DNA from: a virus
Strand: one strand, 5' to 3'
IMG/VR virus record: IMGVR_UViG_3300006876_000002
Span: 1 to 38,006 of that record
Length of the DNA: 38,006 nt
Below the pieces are notes generated by a model that did no database searches, had not been told where the DNA came from, and was given only the letters and a program-made list of their open reading frames with translations. Shown one piece after another: positions 37,961 through 38,006 of this stretch (position 1 is the stretch's first letter; every line of letters starts with the position of its first letter). Both the position numbers and the translations under genes were made by a program.

Positions 37961-38006
37961 CGACCTTCGATCGCATAGCCGATACACACGCGGAAACGGG
38001 GAGCAC

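Noticed and set aside
1-38006. Integrated prophage with host flanks
   Set aside because: attP is intact in the middle of the window and no host gene is seen at either side, so the sequence is a free phage genome or a circular form.
1-38006. CRISPR arrays, insertion sequences or transposases
   Set aside because: No regularly spaced direct repeats and no transposase-like protein were seen.

Overview
The window reads as the free (non-integrated) genome of a small, GC-rich, temperate, short-tailed (podovirus-like) phage. The host is probably an actinobacterium. Four things support this. The rightward genes form a short-tail virion set: small and large terminase, portal, scaffold, HK97-fold capsid, head fibre, T7 gp11/gp12-like adaptor and nozzle, fibres, and large internal virion proteins, with no tape measure or tail tube. 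A tyrosine integrase lies beside an intact attP that carries only the 3' part of a tRNA-Val(GAC) gene, so the genome is not cut at its attachment site. Many small leftward proteins have the look of actinophage families. The GC content, terminators without U-tracts, and a lipoprotein with a Thr/Ser linker also fit. Completeness at the two window ends cannot be proved from the sequence.

Layout. 0-0.3 kb: G-quadruplex-like tract, AT-rich stretch and a perfect DnaA box (candidate origin). 0.3-1.3 kb: four small leftward genes. 1.48-1.8 kb: one rightward gene and terminator hairpins. 2.1-3.1 kb: a leftward lipoprotein and two tiny membrane proteins around a palindrome-rich control region. 3.1-23.8 kb: the rightward packaging, virion and lysis genes. 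TerL is split into an ATPase half and a nuclease half by a 0.3-kb insert with two mini-genes, and two more leftward mini-genes sit between terL and the portal block. 23.7-34.2 kb: a long leftward early operon with RecB-like nuclease, tRNA-Met(CAU), structured RNA, MazG-like enzyme, SPFH-tail-like protein, DnaB-like helicase, SLOG protein, AEP primase, RusA resolvase and a sigma region-4 protein. 34.2-36.9 kb: integrase, attP and two leftward genes. 36.9-38.0 kb: a rightward TPR-like protein divergent from a coiled-coil protein, with operator-like repeats between them.

How it may work. Host DnaA could open the origin; the phage supplies primase, helicase and resolvase but no polymerase. Late transcription may use a repeated bipartite element, TGGACA-N13/14-GTAGAK, found directly upstream of the terminase, pre-portal, scaffold and 15.88-kb genes. 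The region-4 protein in the early operon is a candidate reader of that element. Lysogeny uses integrase and attP, but no ordinary HTH repressor is obvious, which makes the TPR / coiled-coil pair the leading candidate for an unusual switch. About ten genes are shorter than 60 codons; most are single-TM proteins fitted by 1-4 nt stop/start overlaps into operons.
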